64,000 nt of DNA from Burkholderiaceae bacterium (GCA_030654805.1 JAURWR010000058.1:1-64000), one strand, 5' to 3'. Numbered from the stretch's first letter, positions 7,738 to 18,828 are shown. Notes: generated by a model from the letters alone, not told the origin. A program made the numbers and translations.

Positions 7738-9126
7738 TCAGTGGCCGGAGTTCAAGGTCGCGTTCAAGGTCGCGACCGTGCGCTCGGCCAGATAGGCCGC
7801 ATGCTCTTCGTTCAACAGATACGGTGGCATCAGGTAAACGGTGCGGCCGATCGGGCGTATCAGCAGGCCCTGCAGTCGTGCCGCCATGTGGAAGCGTTCG
7901 GCGAAGCGCACACCAGCCACCGATTCGCGCACGTCGAACGCCCAGATCATGCCGCGCTGCCGCACCTGCTCGATGCGTGCATCGCCGGCCAGTCGCTCGG
8001 CCAGTGCGGCGGTGAGCAACGCACCGGTTTCGCGGTTGCGCTGCAGCACCGGCTCCTCGTCGAAGCGGTCGAGCACTGCCAGCGCGGCACGGCAGGCCAG
8101 CGGATTGCCGGTGTACGAATGCGAATGCAGGAAGCCGCGCGCGGTGTCGTCGTCGAGGAAAGCGTTGTAGATCGCATCGGTGGACAGCACCAGCGACAGC
8201 GGCAGGTAGCCGCCGCTGATGCCCTTGGACAGGCACAGCAGATCGGGCCAGATCGGTTTCGCATCGGTCGGATCAGCCGCCTGCTCGAAGGCGAAGAAGG
8301 TTCCGGTGCGGCCACAGCCGACCGCGATTTCGTCGGCGATCAGATGCACCCCGTAGCGATCGCACAGCGCCCGGACTTCGCGCAGGTAGACCGGATCGTG
8401 CATCGCCATGCCGGCAGCGCATTGCACCAGCGGCTCCAGGATCACCGCAGCGATGTGCCCCGCGCGCGACTCGAACAGCGCCGCCAGCTCGGCCGCTGCA
8501 CGCCGCGCCACGTCGGGAGCCGACTCGCCCGGCTCGGCCTGTCGCGCGTCGGGCGCCATCACCACATGCGAGCGCATCAGCAGTGGGTCGTAAGCGTCGC
8601 GGAACACGGCCACGTCGGTGACGGCGAGCGCGCCGATCGTCTCGCCGTGATACCCATGGCGCAGGCAGACGAACTCGCGCTTGTCGCCCTGCCCCCGGTT
8701 CTTCCAGCTGTGAAAGCTCATCTTCAACGCGATCTCGACGGCCGATGCGCCGTCGCTCGCGAAGAAGGTGTGGCCCAGCGCATGGCCGGTGCGCGCCGAC
8801 AGCCGCTCGGCCAACTCGACCGCCGGCGCGTGAGTGCAGCCAGCCAGCATCACGTGCTCCAGCGTGTCGAGCTGTTGCTTCAGCGCCGCGTTGATGCGCG
8901 CATCGGCGTGGCCGAACAGGTTGACCCACCACGAGCTGGTCGCATCGAAGTAGCGCGCCCCGTCGTAGGCCTCGAGCCACGGCCCGTGGGCACGCGCGAT
9001 CGCGATCGGTGGCACATCGGCCATGCGCTGCATCTGCGTGCACGGGTGCCACACGCTGGCGACGCTGCGACGCTGCCAGTCGGCAGCGGTCGATGAACTC
9101 GGAGAGGGGTCGGCGGGGATGGACAT
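7738..9126 (-). CDS. bioA: adenosylmethionine-8-amino-7-oxononanoate aminotransferase
   Basis: SAM-dependent class III transaminase that makes 7,8-diaminopelargonate. Family blocks: SVWHPCTQM, ATSSWWVNLFGH (substrate site), FFASDGASAVEIALK, HGYHGETIGAL, IADEIAVGCGRTG and the PLP lysine in LCLSKGISGGYLPLS (about residue 301). The ATG at 9126 fits the family N-terminus, but its ribosome site is poor; the frame stays open to 9198. It is the first gene of a bioAFD operon. I see no BirA- or BioR-type operator in the gap to the divergent acetyltransferase gene. Confidence 0.95.
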   Translation of the reverse strand: MSIPADPSPSSSTAADWQRRSVASVWHPCTQMQRMADVPPIAIARAHGPWLEAYDGARYFDATSSWWVNLFGHADARINAALKQQLDTLEHVMLAGCTHAPAVELAERLSARTGHALGHTFFASDGASAVEIALKMSFHSWKNRGQGDKREFVCLRHGYHGETIGALAVTDVAVFRDAYDPLLMRSHVVMAPDARQAEPGESAPDVARRAAAELAALFESRAGHIAAVILEPLVQCAAGMAMHDPVYLREVRALCDRYGVHLIADEIAVGCGRTGTFFAFEQAADPTDAKPIWPDLLCLSKGISGGYLPLSLVLSTDAIYNAFLDDDTARGFLHSHSYTGNPLACRAALAVLDRFDEEPVLQRNRETGALLTAALAERLAGDARIEQVRQRGMIWAFDVRESVAGVRFAERFHMAARLQGLLIRPIGRTVYLMPPYLLNEEHAAYLAERTVATLNATLNSGH

Positions 9127-9297
9127 GCAGGGTGCAACGGCGGGTGTGGGTCGATTATCGAAGCCAGGCCGAATGGGGTGCTTTCTGCGGGTTGTCACCT
9201 ATCTGTCAGCTCGTGCGGACTACCATCGGACGCGGTGTGGCTGTTGCAGCGTCGCTGCTTCGGGCTCATCGTTGCCAACCGTCCCAGAGGCCCTCGC

Positions 9298-11976
9298 TTG
9301 GACAAACACTACCTGACGCCGCTGTTCGCGCCCGCCTCCATCGTCGTGCTGACCGGCGGTGCGGCGCCGCTGACCGCTGCCGCGCGCACGCTGCACGCGG
9401 CCCTGAGGGAACAACCCTGCGTCGGCACGCTGACATTCCTGGACGTGAACGCGACCGGCACCCTGTCCGATCTGGCGCATGCGCGTGCCGATCTCGCGAT
9501 CATCGCCATGCCGCCCGACGAGGTCTTGACGGCGCTCGCCGCCGCCGGACGCATCCACTGCCGCGCGGCCCTGGTGATTTCCAGCAATGTCGACGCCGCG
9601 ACGGCAACCCTGATGCACGATCAGGCACGGCGCGACGGCATGCTGATGCTGGGGCCGAACGGCCTCGGTTTCCAGCGGCCCGGCCTGCAGATCAACGCCA
9701 GCATCGCTGGCGCGTTGCCCGCTGGCGGCTCGTTGGCGCTGGTGTCGCAATCGGGCGCGCTGACCTCGGCCATCCTCGACTGGGCCAATTCGAACAGCGT
9801 CGGCTTCTCGACCGTGGTTTCGCTCGGTCCGCACCCTGGGGTCGACATCGCTCAGGTGCTCGATTTCCTCGCGTCCGACGCGCAGACGCACAGCATCGTC
9901 GTGTACCTCGAAGGCATCAGCCACGCGCGGCGATTCATGAGCGCGCTGCGCGCCGCCGCCAACGCCAAGCCGGTGGTGGTGCTGAAGGCCGGGCGCAAGC
10001 CGGCCGGCAACGCCGCCGCGCTGACGCATTCGGGCGCGATCGTCGGCAACGACGATGCCTTCGACGCCGCGCTGCGCCGTGCCGGTGCGGTGCGGGTGCG
10101 CTCGTTCGTGCAGCTGTTCTCGGCCGCCAAGTGCCTGGCTTCGCGCTATCGCGCGGTGGGCCCGCGACTGGCCATCGTCACCAACGGCGGCGGCCCCGGC
10201 GTGATGGCGGCGGACTGGGTCTGCGAGATCGGCCTGCAGCTCGGCCGCCTGAGCCCCGCCGAGGCGGACGCACTGCGTCCGATCCTGGCACCCGGGGCCA
10301 CGTTGAGCGACCTGATCGATCTGGCCGAAGACGCCACGGCCGAACAGTTCGAGGCAGCACTGTCCGCCGCAGCGCAATGCACGCAGATCGACGGCGTGCT
10401 GGCCATCTATTCGCCGAAAGCCGGCACCGATTCGGCGGCCATCGCCCGCGCGCTGGTTGCGGTCAAGGCGCGTTCGGAGAAACCGCTGCTGAGTTGCTGG
10501 ATGGGCGACGCCTCCGTCGGCGAGGGCCGCCGACTGCTCAACGACGCCGCGATCCCGACCTTCCGCACCCCCGAATCGGCTGTCGGCGCCTTCGGCAACA
10601 TCGCGGCCTACCACCGCAACCAGCAGCTGCTGCAGCAGACACCGCCGCCGTTGTCCGATCTCGCCAAGCCCGATGTCGAAGGCGCGCGCATGCTCATCGA
10701 GAGCGTGCTCACCGAGCGACGTCAGGTGCTGACCGAGATGGAGTCGAAGGCGCTGCTCGCGGCCTTCCACATCCCGGTCACCAAGACCCTGCTGGCGCGC
10801 AGCGTGCACGAGGCGGTGCTGATCGCCACGCAGCTGGGCTACCCGGTCGCGCTGAAGATCGACTCACCCGACATCAGCCACAAGTCCGACGTGCAGGGCG
10901 TGGCGCTGAACGTGGTCAACGCAATCGGCGTGCGCGACACCTACAACGAGATGCTTCGGTCGGTGACTCGCCTGCTGCCCGAGGCGCGCATCAACGGCGT
11001 GACCATCCAGAAGATGTCGGGTCAGGAGCGCGGCCGCGAGGTCTGCATCGGACTCGTCACCGACGATCCGTTCGGCCCGGTGATCACCTTCGGCGCTGGC
11101 GGCACGATGGTCGAGCTGATCGATGACCATGCGATGGAACTGCCTCCGCTGAACCAGTTCCTGGCGCGCCGGCTCATCGAGCGCTCGCGCGTCGCCGAGA
11201 CGCTGGGTGCCTGGCGTGGCGCGCCGGCCGCCGACATGGAGTCGCTGGAGCAGGTGCTGCTGCGCGTGTCGGAGATGGTCTGCGAGCTGCCACAGCTGCG
11301 CGAGATGGACATCAACCCCATCATCGTCGACGAATCCGGCGCGCTGGCCGTCGACGCGCGCATCGTCATCGCCCAGACACCGGAATCGACCGGCACCTCG
11401 AGCCACCATCAGTACCACCACCTCGCGATCCTGCCGTACCCGCTGAACCACGAGCAGCAGTGGCCCCTGCGGGGCGGCGGTGAGTACACCGTGCGCCCGA
11501 TTCAGCCCGACGATGCAACGATGCTGCAGGCCTTCGTGCGCGAGCTGTCTCCCGAGAGCCGCTACTTCCGCTTCATTTCGGCGATCCAGGAATTGCCGGC
11601 CTCGCTGCTGTCGCGCTTCACGCTGATCGACTACGACCGAGAAATGGCGCTGGTCGCCACGGTGCGCACCCCGCCGTCGGACGACGACAGCCCGGCCATC
11701 GAACGCATCGTCGGGGTGTCGCGCTACATCACCAACCCCGATCGCAGCAGCTGCGAGTTCTCTCTGGTCGTGGCTGATGACTTCAAGGGCAAGGGGCTGG
11801 GATCGAGGCTGATGCTGTCGATCATGCAATTCGCCCGCGAACAGGGCCTGACCGAAATCGAAGGGCTGGTGCTGGCGCGCAACGCCGAGATGCTGAAGTT
11901 GATGAAGGGATTGGGTTTCGGCATCAAGCCGTTCGTCGACGATCCGGATTTCAAGTGGGCGACCAAGGCGCTGTAG
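9298..11976 (+). CDS. Pat/Pka-type protein lysine acetyltransferase (acyl-CoA synthetase-like plus GNAT)
   Basis: Large 892-residue fusion. Residues 1-130 form a CoA-binding Rossmann domain, about 140-460 succinyl-CoA ligase-like domains (GPNGLGF, SQSGALTSAILDWA, THSGAIVG, TNGGGPGVMAADW), about 475-700 an ATP-grasp domain (GYPVALKIDSPDISHKSDV, REMDINPIIVDE), and about 735-892 a GNAT acetyltransferase (DDFKGKGLGSRLM). This is the Pat architecture, known to acetylate acyl-CoA synthetases and other enzymes. The TTG at 9298 is preferred because AGAGG lies about 8 nt upstream and the family start resembles MDKHYLTPLF; an in-frame ATG at 9178 is the alternative. No cyclic-nucleotide domain is present. 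Confidence 0.85.
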   Translation: MDKHYLTPLFAPASIVVLTGGAAPLTAAARTLHAALREQPCVGTLTFLDVNATGTLSDLAHARADLAIIAMPPDEVLTALAAAGRIHCRAALVISSNVDAATATLMHDQARRDGMLMLGPNGLGFQRPGLQINASIAGALPAGGSLALVSQSGALTSAILDWANSNSVGFSTVVSLGPHPGVDIAQVLDFLASDAQTHSIVVYLEGISHARRFMSALRAAANAKPVVVLKAGRKPAGNAAALTHSGAIVGNDDAFDAALRRAGAVRVRSFVQLFSAAKCLASRYRAVGPRLAIVTNGGGPGVMAADWVCEIGLQLGRLSPAEADALRPILAPGATLSDLIDLAEDATAEQFEAALSAAAQCTQIDGVLAIYSPKAGTDSAAIARALVAVKARSEKPLLSCWMGDASVGEGRRLLNDAAIPTFRTPESAVGAFGNIAAYHRNQQLLQQTPPPLSDLAKPDVEGARMLIESVLTERRQVLTEMESKALLAAFHIPVTKTLLARSVHEAVLIATQLGYPVALKIDSPDISHKSDVQGVALNVVNAIGVRDTYNEMLRSVTRLLPEARINGVTIQKMSGQERGREVCIGLVTDDPFGPVITFGAGGTMVELIDDHAMELPPLNQFLARRLIERSRVAETLGAWRGAPAADMESLEQVLLRVSEMVCELPQLREMDINPIIVDESGALAVDARIVIAQTPESTGTSSHHQYHHLAILPYPLNHEQQWPLRGGGEYTVRPIQPDDATMLQAFVRELSPESRYFRFISAIQELPASLLSRFTLIDYDREMALVATVRTPPSDDDSPAIERIVGVSRYITNPDRSSCEFSLVVADDFKGKGLGSRLMLSIMQFAREQGLTEIEGLVLARNAEMLKLMKGLGFGIKPFVDDPDFKWATKAL

Positions 11977-12052
11977 TCACCGAGAAAACTTGCCCTCAAG
12001 AAGCAGCGGAATCGGTCGAAAACCGAATACTGAGTCCGCCTTCGGAGACGCC

Positions 12053-13321
12053 ATGAACGCCAACACCGCTGCTGTTGCAGTCGATTTTTCGTGTGCGAAT
12101 CCGCACGCGCTCGCCACCATCCTGGAGGCCAGCCAGACGCAGAGCATCATCGCCGCACGCGACATCTTCGACATCTCCGGCACCAAGCTGTGGGCGCGCG
12201 ACCTGCCGGTGTCTCAGGCGCTGCAACGCAAACTGCTCGACCGCCAGCTGCGCGAACCGCTGGAAAGCTGTCTGAAGGCCGAGAACGGCGTGACCGCGCA
12301 CACCTTGGTCGAGGCCGTCGAAGCATTGCTCAAGCAACCGACGCCACTCACCGCCCTGCTCCATGCGCACGCCGACGCCATCCTGCGCGAGGCGGCCAAG
12401 CTGCCGGTGCATCCGGTGGCGCAGCTGCTGCTCACCGCCACACGCAGCAGCCGCCCGGTGGCCTACCAGCACGCCATCCAGGCGATGGCACTGAACGGCG
12501 CGCTGATGCTCGCGCAAGGCGGCAAGCCCGCCGAGCTGCGCACCGCGATGCTGTGCGGCCTGCTGCACGACCTGGGCGAGATGTACATCGGCCCGGAGTT
12601 CGGCGAGGCCGACGCCGAGCGCACCCTGGATGTCCTGAGCTATCAGCAACTGGTCGTGCATCCGCACGTCGGGCAGTTGCTGATTTCCCAGTTGACCGAT
12701 TACCCCGCCGAGGTCGCGCGAGCGATCGCCGAACACCACGAGCGAATGGACGGCTCGGGCTACCCGCATTGCCTGCGCGGGGAGCAGTTGTCCATGCAGG
12801 GCCGGCAGCTGGCAGTGACCGAATCGACGCTCGCGACACTGGCTGAGTCGGCGGCGCAGCTGTCACGAGCCAGCGTGGCGCTGCGGGTCGTACCAGGTGA
12901 ATACGACCTGCGCTGTGTCGGCCTGATCACGCAGGTGGTGCGCCAGCAACCGACCGCCCCCGCTCAGCGCACGGCAGAAGAACTGCAGGAGCGGCTGGCC
13001 AAGCTGGCCGAGGTGATGCACGATGCCAGCGCAGCCACGACCGCGCTGCGCGGCGCGGCGATGTCGGCGGCGCTGAAAGAGGCGCTGACACTGACCGAGC
13101 ATCTGTTGGCGAGGCTTCACGGCGGGTTGATGACCAGCGGTCTGTGGAGCGTCGACCCGGTCGCCGCCCCAGACGCCGCAGAAGTCGAGGCGGTGGAAGG
13201 CGAGCTGCGCTTCCGCCTGCGCCGCATCGAACGCGCCGTGCGCCTGCGCGCCGGCCTGCTGACCGACGAAGACTCCCAGCGGCTCGACGGACTGTGCCGC
13301 CAACTGACGATCAGCGGCTGA
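12053..13321 (+). CDS. HD-GYP domain protein, probable cyclic-di-GMP phosphodiesterase
   Basis: Cytoplasmic signalling protein of 422 residues. The HD pair lies in LLHDLGEMYI (about 172-173), followed by HPHVG and the diagnostic HHERMDGSGYP (about 228), the motif of HD-GYP phosphodiesterases that hydrolyse c-di-GMP to pGpG/GMP. The N-terminal 130 residues match no domain I know, and no receiver domain or membrane segment is visible. The last 130 residues are helical. The start is fixed by GGAGA 5 nt before the ATG; an upstream ATG at 11990 has no ribosome site. It follows the acetyltransferase gene by 76 bp on the same strand. Confidence 0.85.
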   Translation: MNANTAAVAVDFSCANPHALATILEASQTQSIIAARDIFDISGTKLWARDLPVSQALQRKLLDRQLREPLESCLKAENGVTAHTLVEAVEALLKQPTPLTALLHAHADAILREAAKLPVHPVAQLLLTATRSSRPVAYQHAIQAMALNGALMLAQGGKPAELRTAMLCGLLHDLGEMYIGPEFGEADAERTLDVLSYQQLVVHPHVGQLLISQLTDYPAEVARAIAEHHERMDGSGYPHCLRGEQLSMQGRQLAVTESTLATLAESAAQLSRASVALRVVPGEYDLRCVGLITQVVRQQPTAPAQRTAEELQERLAKLAEVMHDASAATTALRGAAMSAALKEALTLTEHLLARLHGGLMTSGLWSVDPVAAPDAAEVEAVEGELRFRLRRIERAVRLRAGLLTDEDSQRLDGLCRQLTISG

Positions 13322-13430
13322 TCGCGCAAGTTCGGCCTGCTCACTGCAAACAGGCGCCAGCATCGAGGCACGATCTCCGCGATGATGAGGACCTGAGCTC
13401 GGCTTTTCCGAGTCGCACCCGGTCCCCTCG

Positions 13431-13742
13431 ATGATCCACTTCGAACAGTTGCTCGCCGGCTTCACCGCCACCGTGTGTGTGGTGTTGCTGGTGCGGCTGT
13501 GCCTGGGTGACGCGCGACAGCGTCGATTCGACAACGCGGTGCGCTCGATGGGCTGGAAACTCCGCCATGGCGCACGACAGGTCTGGCGCGCGCCGGCTGC
13601 CCGCCGCACGGCCGCAAGTGAGGCACGGAGTGCCATCGAACGAGCGCGCAACGGTCGAGCCCCGGTCGAACCCAACGACGGCGATTGGCAAGGCAACGTC
13701 TACACGCCGAAGTCATTTCGCAAGCCCCGCAAGCCGCACTGA
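13431..13742 (+). CDS. small single-pass membrane protein of unknown function
   Basis: 103 residues. One hydrophobic helix at about 8-26 (LLAGFTATVCVVLLVRLCLG) is followed by an Arg-rich amphipathic region and a C-terminal conserved-looking segment NVYTPKSFRKPRKPH. The pattern (TM anchor, basic tail ending in a PKSFRKP-type motif) resembles hypothetical proteins of Burkholderiales that I cannot name. It sits alone between the HD-GYP gene and the macA promoter region. Confidence 0.6.
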   Translation: MIHFEQLLAGFTATVCVVLLVRLCLGDARQRRFDNAVRSMGWKLRHGARQVWRAPAARRTAASEARSAIERARNGRAPVEPNDGDWQGNVYTPKSFRKPRKPH

Positions 13743-13863
13743 AGTTCCGCGCGCCGGCCGACGCTGCTGATGACGCACAGCACTTCACCGCGCGGCGCGC
13801 GCATCGCACCGCTCCCGGCGGCGAAACCAACCCCCGTATTTGGCGTCTGACCTCGAATCCGTT

Positions 13864-13906
13864 CCATCTGAAGATGGTTCGACGGAACCACCGCTTTACA
13901 CAGCGG
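13864..13906. promoter_or_regulatory. three consecutive short hairpins upstream of macA
   Basis: Perfect stem-loops follow one another: CCATC-TGAA-GATGG (13864-13877), GGTTC-GACG-GAACC (13876-13889, sharing two bases with the first) and CCGCT-TTACAC-AGCGG (13891-13906). The overlap makes the first two mutually exclusive, and GTTCC at 13861 can also pair with GGAAC at 13884. They sit in the gap before the efflux operon and could be a leader switch or regulator sites. Confidence 0.4.
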
Positions 13907-13982
13907 AAACAGTGCCGCCCCATTGCTTAACCCCCTGCGCGCGACACTCGGTGCAATTGTCTGATCCGATGCCGTTGTTCCG

Positions 13983-15404
13983 ATGGCCCTGCCCGCCCCC
14001 GCCCTGTTCCGTCCGACTGCCGCCATGACCGTCACCTCTTCCGTCTCGCGCCCCCTCTGGTGCCGCATCTTGTTCAACCGCACGCTCTGGAGCGTCATCG
14101 CCCTGCTGGCGATGGTCGCCGGATCGTGGTGGGCCTGGCGCACGCACTACGGACGCACCGATCTGCGCGATCAGTACCAGTTCGCCACGGTCCAGCGCGG
14201 TGACATCCAGGACCTGGTCACCGCCACCGGCACGGTGCAGCCGCTCGACTACGTGGACGTGGGTGCGCAGGTGTCGGGCCAGCTGAAGAAGCTGCGCGTG
14301 GAGGTCGGATCGGTCGTGCAGGCGGGGGACCTGCTGGCCGAGATCGACCCCACGGTGCTGACAGCCACCGTCGACGCGCGACGCGCCGGCCTGCGCACCC
14401 AGCGCGCGACGCTGGCCGAGCGCGAATCACAGCTCGTGCTCGCGCAGTTGCTGCTCACGCGTCAGCAGAACCTGATGAAGGACGACGCGACCACCACCGA
14501 AGCATTGCAACAGGCCGAAGCCAATGCGCGTGCGGCGAAGGCGCAGGTCGACGCCACCCGCGCGTCGATCGAGCAGACCGAATCGACATTGCGCGCGGAC
14601 GAGGCCAACCTGAACTACGCCCGCATCTACGCGCCGATGGCCGGCACGGTCGTCTCGGTCACGGCGCGGCAGGGGCAGACACTGAATGCGAACCAGCAGG
14701 CGCCGACGATCCTGCGCATCGCCAACCTGTCGACGATGACCGTGCAGACGCAGGTGTCCGAAGCCGATGTCAGCAAGCTGCGGCAAGGCATGGAGGTCTA
14801 CTTCACGACGCTCGGCAGCCAGGGCAAGCGCTGGTACGGCGCGCTGCGCAAGGTCGAGCCGACGCCGACCGTGACGAACAACGTGGTCCTGTACAACGCC
14901 CTGTTCGACGTGCCGAACGCCAACCAATCACTGATGACCAACATGACGGCGCAAGTGTTCTTCGTCGCGGCCACCGCGAAGGACACGCTGCTGATCCCCG
15001 CCGCCGCATTGAACATCGGCACGCGTTCCGGCGATGCAGCCTGGCGACGGGAACGAAGCGCCAGCGAGCCGCAGCGTGAAGGTCGCGCGGCTTCGGCGCC
15101 GTCGGGGCCGGCCTCCGCCTCGACCAGCGGATTCGCGACCGAGGCTCAGCGCGGGCCGCGTCGCGCGACGGTGAGGCGGCTGACGTCCACCGGTGCGCTC
15201 GAAGACCGGTCGGTCGAGCTGGGCGTCAGCAACCGCGTGCAGGCCCAGGTGCTGTCGGGCCTGGCCGAAGGCGATCAGGTCGTCACGGGCATCAAGCTGC
15301 CGGCGACGCAGCGCGGCAGTTCGCAGAGCCAGCCGGGCGGTGGCCTGCAGCAGAGCCCCGGAGGCATGCCGCCAGGCATGGCCGGGGGCTCGCACGGTCG
15401 GTGA
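13983..15404 (+). CDS. macA: MacA-type periplasmic adaptor of a tripartite efflux pump
   Basis: Membrane fusion protein of 473 residues. An N-terminal membrane anchor (about 36-54, [16 protein letters not shown]) is followed by the lipoyl half-motif [22 protein letters not shown], a coiled-coil hairpin (about 120-205), the second lipoyl half and a beta-barrel domain. It differs from typical MacA in a Ser/Arg/Glu-rich insertion at about 345-395 and a Gln/Gly/Pro-rich tail. It links the inner-membrane MacB ATPase to the outer-membrane channel. The stop overlaps the macB GTG start (GTGA). The ATG at 14025 is an alternative start. Confidence 0.9.
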   Translation: MALPAPALFRPTAAMTVTSSVSRPLWCRILFNRTLWSVIALLAMVAGSWWAWRTHYGRTDLRDQYQFATVQRGDIQDLVTATGTVQPLDYVDVGAQVSGQLKKLRVEVGSVVQAGDLLAEIDPTVLTATVDARRAGLRTQRATLAERESQLVLAQLLLTRQQNLMKDDATTTEALQQAEANARAAKAQVDATRASIEQTESTLRADEANLNYARIYAPMAGTVVSVTARQGQTLNANQQAPTILRIANLSTMTVQTQVSEADVSKLRQGMEVYFTTLGSQGKRWYGALRKVEPTPTVTNNVVLYNALFDVPNANQSLMTNMTAQVFFVAATAKDTLLIPAAALNIGTRSGDAAWRRERSASEPQREGRAASAPSGPASASTSGFATEAQRGPRRATVRRLTSTGALEDRSVELGVSNRVQAQVLSGLAEGDQVVTGIKLPATQRGSSQSQPGGGLQQSPGGMPPGMAGGSHGR

Positions 15405-17404
15405 CTTCAGTGAATCGCATCGATCCGTTGGCGTTGGAGCAGCCCGTGGCCTCGACTGCCCGCGCAGCCGAGGTGCCGCTGATCGAGCTGCGCGGCGTCA
15501 CCAAGACCTACCGCAACGGCGAGCTGGAAACGCGGGTGCTGCACGGCATCGACCTGACGATCCACGAAGGCGAGTTCGTCGCGATCATGGGCGCGTCGGG
15601 TTCGGGCAAGTCGACGCTGATGAACATACTCGGCTGCCTCGACAAGCCGACCACCGGCAGCTACTTGTTCATGGGCCGCGACGTGTCGGCACTCGATCGC
15701 GACGAGCTGGCGCTGCTGCGGCGCGACGAGTTCGGCTTCGTGTTCCAGAGCTACCACCTGATCGCCGGCGCCACCGCAGCCGAGAACGTCGAGGTGCCGG
15801 CGATGTACTCCGGCCTGCCGCCGGCCGAACGACATGCGCGTGCGGCGGCGCTGCTCGGCGAGCTGGGACTGTCCGAGCGCCTGCACCATCGGCCGAACCA
15901 GCTCTCGGGCGGTCAGCAGCAGCGGGTGTCGATCTCGCGCGCGCTGATGAACGGCGGACGCATCATCCTGGCCGACGAGCCGACCGGTGCACTCGACAGC
16001 CAGAGCGGCGCCGACGTGATGAAGCTGCTCGTCGATCTCTCGCAACGCGGCCACACGGTGCTGCTGATCACCCATGAAAAGGAAGTCGCAGACCACGCCG
16101 ACCGGCTGATCGAGATCAAGGACGGCCGCATCGTGGCCGACGCCGGCTCGGCAGCGCCCTCCCCCACACAGCGCCGTTTCACGCCTTCGGCGGCCGTGCG
16201 AAATGGCTCGAACCTGGTGGACATGCTGGAGGCCGCGAAGATGGCTTTGCGTTCATTGCACGCGAACCTCTTCCGCTCGGTTCTGACCCTGCTGGGCATC
16301 GTGATCGGCGTCGGCTCGGTGATCGCGATGCTGGCCATCGGCGACGGCGCCAAGCAGGCGGTGATCGACCGCATCAGCGCCATGGGATCGAACCTGTTGC
16401 TGGTGCGCCCTGGAGCGCCCAACCAGCGCGGCTTCAGCGCGACGGCCACGCTGGTGATCGGCGACGTGCAGGCCATCGACCAGGTGCACAACGTGCTCGC
16501 CGCCGTGCCCGAGCAGAGCAGCAGTGCCACGGTGCGCTACGGTAATTTCGACACCAGCACCAGCATCACCGGCACCTCGTCGAAGTTCCCGCTGGCGCGC
16601 CAGTGGCCGGTGGCGCACGGCAGCTTCTTCAGCGCCGAGGACGAGGCCGGCTACGCCACCGTCGCGGTGCTCGGCCAGACAGTGGCGAAAGCGCTGTTCC
16701 CCGACGGACAGAACCCGGTCGGCCAGTACGTTTTGGTCGGCAACCTGCTGTTCCAGGTGGTCGGCGTGATGTCGCCGCGCGGTGCCTCGCCGACCGGCGC
16801 CGACCAGGACGACACCGTGCTGGTGCCGTACGCCACGAGCAGCCTGCGGCTGTCGGGGCAGCGCTACCTGCGCAACGTGACGGTGGCGGTCGACGACGTG
16901 GCACGCATCGACGAGACCCAGGCCGACGTCGAGGCGCTGCTGCTCGACCGCCATGGCGTCGTCGATTTCCAGATCCGCAACATGGCGTCGATCCTCTCGA
17001 CCACCGTCGAGACGCAGAACACGCTGACCCTGCTGCTGGGCTCGATCGCGGCGATCTCGCTGCTGGTCGGTGGCATCGGCGTGATGAACATCATGCTGGT
17101 GTCGGTGACCGAGCGCACCCGCGAGATCGGCATCCGCATGGCCACCGGCGCGCGCGAGAAAAACATCATGCAGCAGTTCCTGATCGAGGCGGTGGTCATC
17201 TCGGCCATCGGCGGCGCGATCGGCGTGGCCGGCGGACTGGCTACGGCTGCGGCGATCGGCGCCTTCGGCACGCCGGTCCAGTATTCACTGATCCCGGTGC
17301 TGCTCGCCTCCGGCTGCGCCTTCGGCACCGGCCTGGTGTTCGGCTACCTGCCTGCCCGCAAGGCGGCGCGGCTCGATCCGGTCATCGCACTGGCTGCGGA
17401 ATGA
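15401..17404 (+). CDS. macB: MacB-type ABC efflux transporter (ATPase-permease fusion)
   Basis: 667 residues. The N-terminal ATP-binding domain has Walker [10 protein letters not shown] (64-72), the signature LSGGQQQR (about 167) and Walker [10 protein letters not shown]. After a linker comes the MacB permease: TM1 at about 285-310 ([16 protein letters not shown]), a large periplasmic domain, and three C-terminal TM helices with [31 protein letters not shown]. Together these form a mechanotransmission pump for macrolides, peptides, siderophores or lipids. The operon macA-macB-tolC is coupled by 4-nt overlaps at both junctions. The exported substrate is not evident. Confidence 0.95.
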   Translation: MTSVNRIDPLALEQPVASTARAAEVPLIELRGVTKTYRNGELETRVLHGIDLTIHEGEFVAIMGASGSGKSTLMNILGCLDKPTTGSYLFMGRDVSALDRDELALLRRDEFGFVFQSYHLIAGATAAENVEVPAMYSGLPPAERHARAAALLGELGLSERLHHRPNQLSGGQQQRVSISRALMNGGRIILADEPTGALDSQSGADVMKLLVDLSQRGHTVLLITHEKEVADHADRLIEIKDGRIVADAGSAAPSPTQRRFTPSAAVRNGSNLVDMLEAAKMALRSLHANLFRSVLTLLGIVIGVGSVIAMLAIGDGAKQAVIDRISAMGSNLLLVRPGAPNQRGFSATATLVIGDVQAIDQVHNVLAAVPEQSSSATVRYGNFDTSTSITGTSSKFPLARQWPVAHGSFFSAEDEAGYATVAVLGQTVAKALFPDGQNPVGQYVLVGNLLFQVVGVMSPRGASPTGADQDDTVLVPYATSSLRLSGQRYLRNVTVAVDDVARIDETQADVEALLLDRHGVVDFQIRNMASILSTTVETQNTLTLLLGSIAAISLLVGGIGVMNIMLVSVTERTREIGIRMATGAREKNIMQQFLIEAVVISAIGGAIGVAGGLATAAAIGAFGTPVQYSLIPVLLASGCAFGTGLVFGYLPARKAARLDPVIALAAE

Positions 17405-18828
17405 ACACCCCACGACCCATGTCCATGTTTTCGTCATCCACGTCTCACGTCCCACGCGACACCGCACTGAAGTGCGCCATGGCGGCCGCATTCACCCTCG
17501 TCGGCTGCGCGACACCGATCGACAGCACGCGCCCCACCATCGATCTGCCGGCGCAGTGGCGCGAGGCCTCCCCAGGCAGCAGCGTGCTGCAGCGCGACTG
17601 GTGGCAAGGCTTCCAGTCGGCCGAGCTGGCGCAGTTGATCGATGCGGCACAAGCCGGCAGCCCGACGCTGGCCATCGCCGCCGAACGCGTGCAGCAAGCC
17701 GAGATCCTGGTGCGCAGCGCTGGGGCCACGCTGTTCCCGTCGGTCAGCGTCGGTGGCGGCACCGGCGCGCAACGCAGCGACCCGTCGGGCGCCAGCGCGC
17801 GCACCAGCAAGTCGACCAACGTGTCCTTGGGCGTCAGCTACGAGGTCGATCTGTGGGGCCGGCTCGCCGCCGGTGTCCAGGGAGCGCAGGCCTCGCTCGC
17901 GGCCAGTCGCTACGACCTGGAGACCGCGCGGCTGTCGCTGACCACCGGTGTCGCCAACGCCTACTTCCAGGTGCTGGCGCTGCGCATGCGTCTGGTGATC
18001 GCACGCGAGAACCTCGCGATCGCCGAGCGCGTGTTCAAGATCGTCGACTCGCGCTACCGCAACGGGGCGGCCTCGGCGCTGGACGTGAGCCGGCAGCGGA
18101 TCACCGTGATGACACAGCGCGCGACGCTGGAGCCGCTGGAAGTGCAGGAACGCCAGACCGTGACCGCGCTGGCCGTGCTGCTCGGCCGCACACCGCAGAC
18201 CTTGCAGGTCGAGATCCGCAGCTTCGACGGATTCGCGATTCCCGAAGTCGGCGCTGCCCTGCCCTCTGAACTGCTGGTGCGCCGCCCCGACCTCGCCAGC
18301 GCCGAAGCGCAGCTGGCCGGTGCGGATGCCGATGTGGCGGGGGCGCGTGCCGCGCTGCTGCCGAGCCTGTCGCTGTCGGCATCGGCCGGCCTGGCGAGCG
18401 CCTCGCTGCTGTCGTTCGCCAACCCCGCGACCAGTCTGGGCCTGACCGCATCGCTCGTGCAGACCCTGTTCGACGGTGGTCGGCTGCGCAACCAGGTCGC
18501 GCTCAGCGAATCGGCGCGCCGGCAACTGGTCGAAAACTACCGCGCATCGATCTACACCGCGCTGAAGGAAGTCGAGGACGCGCTGGGCAACGCCGTGCGC
18601 CATCGCGGGCAGGAGCAGGCGCAGCTCGCGATCCGCGACGAAGCGCAGCGCTCGCTGCGGTTGGCCGAGTTGCGCTACCGCGAAGGCGCCGACGACCTGA
18701 CCAGCGTGCTCGATGCGCAACGAACGCTGTTCTCGTCGCTGGACCAGCTGGCGCAGCTGCGGCTGGCGCGGCTGACGGCGGCGCTGGACCTGTACAAGGC
18801 GCTAGGAGGGGGTTGGGCTGCGGTTTGA
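17401..18828 (+). CDS. NodT/TolC-family outer membrane efflux lipoprotein
   Basis: 475 residues. A signal peptide ends in a lipobox LVG-C36, so the mature protein is a lipoprotein. Two OEP repeats follow (about 60-260 and 270-470) with typical motifs [27 protein letters not shown] and [21 protein letters not shown]. It forms the trimeric outer-membrane channel of the MacAB pump encoded immediately upstream. The ATG overlaps the macB stop (ATGA). Confidence 0.93.
   Translation: MNTPRPMSMFSSSTSHVPRDTALKCAMAAAFTLVGCATPIDSTRPTIDLPAQWREASPGSSVLQRDWWQGFQSAELAQLIDAAQAGSPTLAIAAERVQQAEILVRSAGATLFPSVSVGGGTGAQRSDPSGASARTSKSTNVSLGVSYEVDLWGRLAAGVQGAQASLAASRYDLETARLSLTTGVANAYFQVLALRMRLVIARENLAIAERVFKIVDSRYRNGAASALDVSRQRITVMTQRATLEPLEVQERQTVTALAVLLGRTPQTLQVEIRSFDGFAIPEVGAALPSELLVRRPDLASAEAQLAGADADVAGARAALLPSLSLSASAGLASASLLSFANPATSLGLTASLVQTLFDGGRLRNQVALSESARRQLVENYRASIYTALKEVEDALGNAVRHRGQEQAQLAIRDEAQRSLRLAELRYREGADDLTSVLDAQRTLFSSLDQLAQLRLARLTAALDLYKALGGGWAAV

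Noticed and set aside
6466-9096. An 876-codon open frame on the plus strand opposite bioD-bioF-bioA
   Set aside because: Its product is Arg/Gln/His-rich with no domain pattern and lies fully antisense to three clear biotin genes. Long antisense frames are common in GC-rich DNA.
9127-9297. BirA or BioR operator for the bioAFD operon
   Set aside because: No TTGTAAACC-type or TTATAGATAA-type palindrome is present in the gap.
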